A stretch of 64,000 bases of DNA, from contig CM067370.1 of the NCBI GenBank assembly GCA_034401795.1, positions 58,825,333 through 58,889,332 on the forward strand, written 5' to 3'. This DNA is from Chaetoderma sp. LZ-2023a (taxonomy: Eukaryota > Mollusca > Caudofoveata > Chaetodermatida > Chaetodermatidae). Positions 58,703 to 64,000 of this stretch are shown here, piece after piece (position 1 is the stretch's first letter; every line of letters starts with the position of its first letter). A program made the translations under genes and the position numbers. The notes under the pieces are model-generated. The model searched no databases. It worked only from the letters and a program-made list of their open reading frames with translations, and was not told where the DNA came from.

Positions 58703-59750
58703 GAAGATTTGAAGGGCTATAGTAGAATCTATTAATCACTAGTCCTTCTATCTAAATGTAGTAGCTCATCTGGCTTAATTTAAAACTATAGAGGGTGTCA
58801 AATGATGTGGGAGAGTGTGAGCAGGGCTATGGGAAATCTAGATAAATCTGGAAGACCCTAATCTCTGATTACATAAAATAAATGTTGTCAGCCAATCCAC
58901 AATCATATGGATAGCCCACATACTAAATGTGGTTGAATTCCACCCAACTGTTTGGGAGGAGATAGCATGATGGATGGACGGAGACAAATGTATCCTAATT
59001 TTTTCAAAACATGGAGATAAAGGACTCGAGATTTTAAAGGTAGGTAGGTAGGTAATTAATTCAAAGTCATACTAAAATGTCATTTTCTTTCGGATTGAGA
59101 AATTAGGCTACCAGAATCATTTGACATGCCACATTGTTTTCAGGACTTGTCGGTGAAAGGGATAAACTGGAATTGGCAAGAGGATAAAGCAGAAATTTAG
59201 ATTTTCTAATACTAGATGGATCCACTTTTAGCTATGCCCTGGCCATCTCTAGGTAGGCTCCGTCGATGCTTTGCGACTGCATGTGTTGGGATCAATAAGT
59301 ACTTTGAATCCTGAATTCCAAACTTCATGGTAACTATAGATACAATTAACCTGTTGAATATTTTGAAACTAATTTCAAATAATTTGACTGGGGTCTGTTG
59401 TTAAATATTTAACAGAGTGTTTACTAAATAGTAAAGACATATAATTTGTACAACTGACTCTTAAAAGTTTGACAGATTTAGCCACGTCAGCCTACATATG
59501 ATGTAATTCATTATGACATCATATACTTAACCCGTTAACACTCATGCAGGGTTTTGCCGAGGCATGGCCCTTTTACCATTTAGCACTCTAAAATTCACAA
59601 TGTCCATGTATGTACTTCATCCAACATTTGTCAAAATTACCCATGATTTCTTGAGGAAGTAGGCCAGTTGACCCTACTAAGCAACTGGATCGGCAGAACC
59701 TTGCTCATATCATCCAAAAACAGCTTCTGCAGTGGTGTTGAGAAACATCT

Positions 59751-59868
59751 ATTTGCAGACCAAGAGGGTTATTTTTTTTAATTTACCACTGGAATGACTG
59801 TCTCGATAACAGAGCCAGTCATTCCAGTCGTAAATTTTCAAAAATAGGTTTCTCTTGTTCTGCAAATG
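59751..59868. repeat. Hairpin MITE-like repeat, copy e
   Basis: Outer arms ATTTGCAGACCAAGAGG and TTCTCTTGTTCTGCAAAT; inner arms TTTACCACTGGAATGACTG and CAGTCATTCCAGTCGTAAA. It is the copy closest to the apparent family consensus. Confidence 0.8.
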
Positions 59869-60186
59869 GATATTTTCCTATCGGTCATTGGCGGTCTGAC
59901 TTGAGTCAGTCTTTCACTTTTATATACTGAAGGACTATGAATCACTCTCCTGAAATGTGTGATTCACTGTCCTCAGCGGTCACTCACCTGGAAACACCAA
60001 GGCGAGTGTTCGACTCGCCCAACCCTCCACCGGAAAACTTTGAAGTCTAGATGCTCTCCAAGAGCAGCTAAGGCATTTCCAGGTATAAATAGGCCTAAGG
60101 GGTGTTTTTTTGTATATGAAATTTAGATATTTTTTACTGATTTTCCATAGAATTCCTTTTTTCAAACCTCACATCACCTGAGTTGT

Positions 60187-60323
60187 AACCACCATGTAAG
60201 TCACCCAGAAAAATTGATGAATCAGCCAGCATGATTATTAGGTACCACTCTACCACCATGCATGTCACCCAGAAAAATTAATGAATAAACCAGCACGATT
60301 ATCAGATAATCGTGCTGGTTTAT
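60187..60323. repeat. Tandem duplication ending in a 39-bp palindrome
   Basis: Two diverged ~64-bp units share 'accaccatg.a.gtcacccagaaaaatt.atgaat.a.ccagca.gatta'. The second unit runs into a perfect 18-bp inverted repeat with a 3-nt loop (60285-60323, ATAAACCAGCACGATTAT-CAG-complement). It lies about 35 bp from the start of the LTR-like repeat copy 2. Confidence 0.85.
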
Positions 60324-60359
60324 TCTAACAAATATTATCGGTGAGGTATGTGGTGGTAT

Positions 60360-61410
60360 TATCACCGTTCAGTTTGTGGATCTGGGGGACGATCCACCCT
60401 CAAGCGGATGATAATCTCTCAAAACACAATGATGTCCGTTAAGTTTCAATATTCAGTGGTTCTTATTCTCTGAACGAATTAAGCTAAATCACAACTTTGA
60501 GACAATGTAGGGTCACTTATCTAATCTTTATTAATCATTATTGCACGAGATCTTCATTCCACAGTTTATAATTTAAGATGAATTATTCTCTTTTATCAAA
60601 TATTTATTATCTAACATTTAAACTTTCCTTCTCAATTAATTAATTTCCTAAGCAAATGTCTTATAACACTTTTTCTTAATTCTTGTCAATATTATCTTTA
60701 TGTTTCAGTACAATTCATTATCCAACACGAGACCTTATGAAAGACTTATATTTCTTTTAAACAAATGATTCTGAATCTTATCGTTTCTAAGTCCAAAACT
60801 TATAACGAGAATGACAAGTGATTCCAAGAATGATCAAAAACGGAATGCCCAAAGTGGGCGCTTTTCCCTTTATAAAGGTTTCTGGACCTTCACGTGACCA
60901 TTATTGACTTCTGGACACGTGTTCAATGAATTTCACCTACGTCATAATCAGATCCAGCCTAGGTCATAATTTATTCCTGTATGTCATAGTGTCTCAGCCT
61001 GGATAACAAATTGGAACTGCCAAACTGAATAGTATGCATGGATTCTTGTAATTGCAAATCTGATAGAATCGAAGCCAGTAATGGACTTTTATACCGTATA
61101 GCATCCATGCATCAAGCTTCAGTTCTATATCAGTACCAAATCTGACAGTTTTCTCATTATTTTGGACCAACTTCTCCCATTACTGAGAGTTTTATGTGAT
61201 CCCTGTATTATCTAGTACACTGTTAGGACCCTGTCTTTTACCCAAACTAATTACTATAGATAACAGTTAACACGCACTGGCACTATGTATAATTCGTCTG
61301 CTCTGTATAATCTCATCTCCCCTTTTCCTTCTATTTGATTCTTAATTTCATTATTTATTGGAACAAAGCAATTTGCCTTGAATGAACTATTGAAGGCCCA
61401 GCATATGATA
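60360..61410 (-). mobile_element. LTR-like 1.05-kb repeat, copy 2 (inverted)
   Basis: Reverse-complement copy of 1436-2489 along its whole length (1,051 against 1,054 bp) with scattered substitutions and small indels. It has the same TATCA/TGATA ends and keeps the E-box (60891-60896) and TATA (60868-60876). Flanks are GTAT and TATG, so a target duplication is not evident for this copy. Confidence 0.68.
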
Positions 61411-62003
61411 TATGCCTCGCCCTCAACAAAGCCAGAGCCTGGCTTTCCATCCTTTCATGGCCCATTGCCATTGCCTCTAACTTCAACCAAAGTCAATTGG
61501 AACGCGTACCCGCAGGCGAATTACACATCCGACCATATCCATCGGTTCCATACAGGCAAAATTCGGACAAAAAAAAACAACGTAAAGTATAATTCATAAT
61601 CATGCGTAGGCTGTTCACACAAATACTATCATAGTAAACAAGACAATCAGACGCATCGTGTATTCGTAAAACCAAAAAAAAAATGTATACACCTGTCAAC
61701 TTTATGTGCTCTCTTAAGCCCAAAACAGAGGAACAAGTCCTCTCAAATCCAAATCAGATTCCTTTTATTCCATCTACCAAAAGGTATGCAAAGTGTACTC
61801 AAACTATGTAAGCAAACATTAGGTGATTTCCGAGTAACCTGAATCCATCACAATCCCATCTACCGGAAATATAGTGTATCCATGTTTATACATTTTGCAA
61901 CATAATCAACAACCACGGAAATCAAAATTGCAGATGTAACATATTCACGCAACAACATCCACATTGACCAAATTTGAATGGTCTATCAACAATAATATAT
62001 ATA
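61411..62003. other. Spacer between LTR-like repeat and Tc1 element
   Basis: No gene recognised; AT-rich sequence with short A runs. ORFs here are under 80 codons and show no family features. Confidence 0.5.
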
Positions 62004-63657
62004 CACCTGTGCAAAAGTTAAGCACCACCCTACTTTTACGCACATGCGAGGGTATATTCATGTGCTATGAAGAAAGCAATAGCATAAACATTTATGTACC
62101 CATCCATCTTAGTGCAAGAGGTAATAATGCAACTAGAGGAATGCTGATTATGATGGTGGGGAAACACTGTATGTTTTTGTTTGAACTTGAAAACGAGACC
62201 TGAATATGGTTACGTTGACACAACTGACAACTATTGCCCTACAGTTGACACACGTGGCTAGATTGTCATTAATGGTGTCTGAAAACGAAGTTTAACATCT
62301 GTGCACGAGTTTGAGACTGTCATTATTAATACCGGGTATATCCACCTTGTGCCTGGATGACGGCCTGGACACGACGTCTCATGCTGGTCACCAACCGACT
62401 GATACGCCATTGTGGTATTCGTTGCCATTCAAGATGGAGTGCGTCTGTCAATTCCTGTAGGTTCTGCACAGGAGGATCCCTCCTCACCATGTTTCCCAGA
62501 ATGTCCCAGATATGCTCAATAGGGTTCATGTCAGGGCTCCTTGCTGGCCATGGTAGTGTTTCGATGGCATTCTGGCGGAGGTATTCATGCACAGCTCTAG
62601 CACGATGTGGTCGGGCGTTGTCATCCATGAATATAGGGTGGGTTCCAGGTGCATGATTTACAAAATGAGGGACCACAACTCTATCCAGTATGGAATCTTG
62701 ATATCTTTGTCCATTTAGTGTTCCAGGTACAGTCAACAGATCCAGCTTACAATCAAATGAGATGCACCCCCATATCATAACGGAACCTCCACCAAATGGA
62801 ACTTCTTCCATGATGTTACGTTGGTCGTACGCCGTGCGTCTGGACCTCCATACACGAGTTCGACCATCTGTGGCATGAAGCAGGAACCGACTTTCATCGG
62901 ACCAGTGTACCCGTCTCCAGGATCTCATGTTCCAGTGTCTTCTTTCGTTGCACAACCTCAGACGCTCCTCTTTGTGGTGTGCAGTGAGGAGAGGACGTCT
63001 GACAGGTCTCCTAGCTTTCATGCCAGCAGCATACAGTCTCCTTTTGACGGTAGACATTGACACTCTATTGCGCGTTTCCCATTGCTGGCTGAGCACTCTG
63101 CTGTTGGTGAATGGAGATCTCCTAACAAGGCGTACTAGGGCTCGATCATCACGGGCAGTAGTCTTCTTCGGTCTTCCAGATCTAGGCCTGTCCTTCACCT
63201 CGTTAGTTTGTCCATGTTTTGCAATCAAACGACTGATTACAGTATGGTTAATGTTCAGCTGTCTGCCAATCTCTCTGCATGACGTACCAGTGGTATGCAT
63301 GCCTATGATTTGCCATTTCACACGAGAACTTAACCTTCGTCTTGCCATAGCGGTTCACAATCAAGAGCTAATTCTCTCTGTACAAATAAACCACGGTCAT
63401 GAACACAAAATTCCTAATCTTGTCGCCTAAATCTGTATGTAATGTTCTACACCTCAAACCGGACTTTTACATAACTGAACATGTGTGCTGTTTCCCGCCA
63501 CGCACGGACATCAAGCGGCGTGAAGTCATGCATGCATGTGCATTTCGTACTTGGAATTATGTCAGCTAACGCGGGGACAAAAAGTATGGCAGCCTAGTTG
63601 TACCATCATGTTTCTACGTTCTATTGTTTTTGCTGGTGCTTAACTTTTGCACAGGTG
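62004..63657 (-). mobile_element. Tc1-type DNA transposon, structurally intact
   Basis: 1,654 bp with perfect 24-bp terminal inverted repeats beginning CACCTGTGCAAAAGTTAAGC at both ends, flanked by TA (62002-62003, 63658-63659) inside short TATATA tracts, as expected for TA-targeting Tc1/mariner elements. It encodes one uninterrupted transposase on the minus strand. Identical ends and an open frame suggest a recent insertion. Confidence 0.95.
62326..63348 (-). CDS. Tc1-type transposase (DD34E)
   Basis: 340 codons, ATG to stop, the normal length for Tc1 transposases. These cut and paste the element by binding its inverted repeats. The N-terminal paired-like DNA-binding region has two helix-turn-helix parts (MARRRLSSRVKWQIIGMHTT to about residue 110) with an intervening basic stretch DRPRSGRPKKT (GRPR-like linker). 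The catalytic core shows HWSDESRF (first Asp), IFMDDNARPHRA (second Asp) and SPDMNPIEHIWD (Glu), with 34 residues between second Asp and Glu. WGCIS precedes as usual. No frameshift or missing catalytic residue is visible. Confidence 0.95.
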   Translation of the reverse strand: MARRRLSSRVKWQIIGMHTTGTSCREIGRQLNINHTVISRLIAKHGQTNEVKDRPRSGRPKKTTARDDRALVRLVRRSPFTNSRVLSQQWETRNRVSMSTVKRRLYAAGMKARRPVRRPLLTAHHKEERLRLCNERRHWNMRSWRRVHWSDESRFLLHATDGRTRVWRSRRTAYDQRNIMEEVPFGGGSVMIWGCISFDCKLDLLTVPGTLNGQRYQDSILDRVVVPHFVNHAPGTHPIFMDDNARPHRARAVHEYLRQNAIETLPWPARSPDMNPIEHIWDILGNMVRRDPPVQNLQELTDALHLEWQRIPQWRISRLVTSMRRRVQAVIQAQGGYTRY

Positions 63658-64000
63658 TATATATATATATGATATAGCACATAACTAATCAACAGTAAAC
63701 CGAACACCATCTATGCACAGGACCATGTGCCCCGGCCTATCAGGATCTGAAATGGCTTGATGGCGCAACCTTGCTATCAACCTCAGGTGTGTACCCCTAT
63801 GGCACCCAAACAGAAACACCCAGAGTCCTTTTTGCAACTCCGTTCATTAGACTAGGACCATTCCTGAAACACCATACCAACCGTTACATGTTGAACCTCT
63901 ATTTAAATCAATAGATGGATAAATACACTCACTAATAACAACAAGTCATGCAAATGATCCCATTCACACCTGTCATGACAAAGTATTCTATGCAATATGA
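63658..64000. other. Right edge of window
   Basis: Starts with the TA-rich target flank of the Tc1 element. No gene recognised; the next cytospin exon is not seen here. Confidence 0.5.

Larger units (their letters stand above)
57372..60359. other. Intronic or flanking sequence with dispersed repeats
   Basis: No gene recognised. It holds repeats with phrases such as 'aagtttcattgaaattgggacactaattaaggag' (57635) and 'ggttaatgaggagtagcatttggac' (57868). An inverted copy of the 'catatgattgtgga' repeat lies near 58900, with two hairpin repeats (58590, 59751). A GGTA tract lies at 59040-59055, a perfect small hairpin ggcgagtgttcgactcgcc at 60001-60019 and a tandem duplication with palindrome at 60187-60323. 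Confidence 0.5.

Noticed and set aside
60001..60019. Hairpin with GTTCG loop as a tRNA T-arm
   Set aside because: No A box, anticodon arm or acceptor stem of a tRNA can be drawn around it on either strand.

Overview
The window is nuclear DNA from an animal, most likely a lophotrochozoan and probably a mollusc. That placement is an inference: it rests on phase-0 exons of a SPECC1/SPECC1L (cytospin) orthologue with GT-AG introns, and on the mix of repeats (metazoan copia, DIRS, Penelope, Tc1, and a SINE with a GTCGTAAGAGGCGACT core that I associate from memory with mollusc genomes). No bacterial or organellar genes are present.

The only recognisable host gene is the cytospin orthologue on the + strand: three internal coding exons (2911-4314, 11613-11948, 21057-21668), 784 codons, all in phase 0. 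The C-terminal part, including the calponin-homology domain of the family, must lie beyond 64000, so the last intron is at least 42 kb. Everything else is intronic (or flanking) repeats.

Layout: 1436-2489 and 60360-61410 are two copies of an unclassified ~1.05-kb LTR-like repeat in opposite orientation. Intron 1 holds a complete but decayed copia element (4544-9327, minus strand) with only 90-bp LTRs and a TGCAA target duplication. Intron 2 holds a diverged tandem array (about 12090-12700 and 18220-18500) split by a DIRS-type tyrosine-recombinase retrotransposon (DIRS A, about 12701-18219). The last intron starts with a 5'-truncated LINE (22424-24240) and a ~150-bp tandem array with an AAGATGGCCGCC hairpin (24530-25615). 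A second DIRS element (DIRS B, about 27332-57371) follows, expanded to 30 kb by insertions: a giant Ty3/gypsy-type LTR retrotransposon of 21.1 kb (32863-53971) and a Penelope-like fragment with a GIY-YIG endonuclease (about 54805-56088). The gypsy element itself contains a hAT-like non-autonomous element (39231-40664), a SINE (50421-50653) and a replaced block in its reverse transcriptase. An intact Tc1-type transposon with perfect 24-bp inverted ends lies at 62004-63657. A family of ~100-120-bp hairpin MITE-like repeats is scattered at both ends of the window.

The most unusual object is the giant gypsy element. It has LTRs of 3.54 and 3.84 kb ending TGTAG...CTACA, a GATC target duplication, a tRNA-Lys-type primer site, a polypurine tract, gag-pro-RT-RNaseH-integrase fragments, and then about 6.6 kb of extra sequence between pol and the 3' LTR. 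That extra region encodes an acidic protein with two C2H2-type zinc fingers, preceded by a copy of the TATA/CRE-like module also found in the LTRs. No host function is shown by the sequence for any of the mobile elements.
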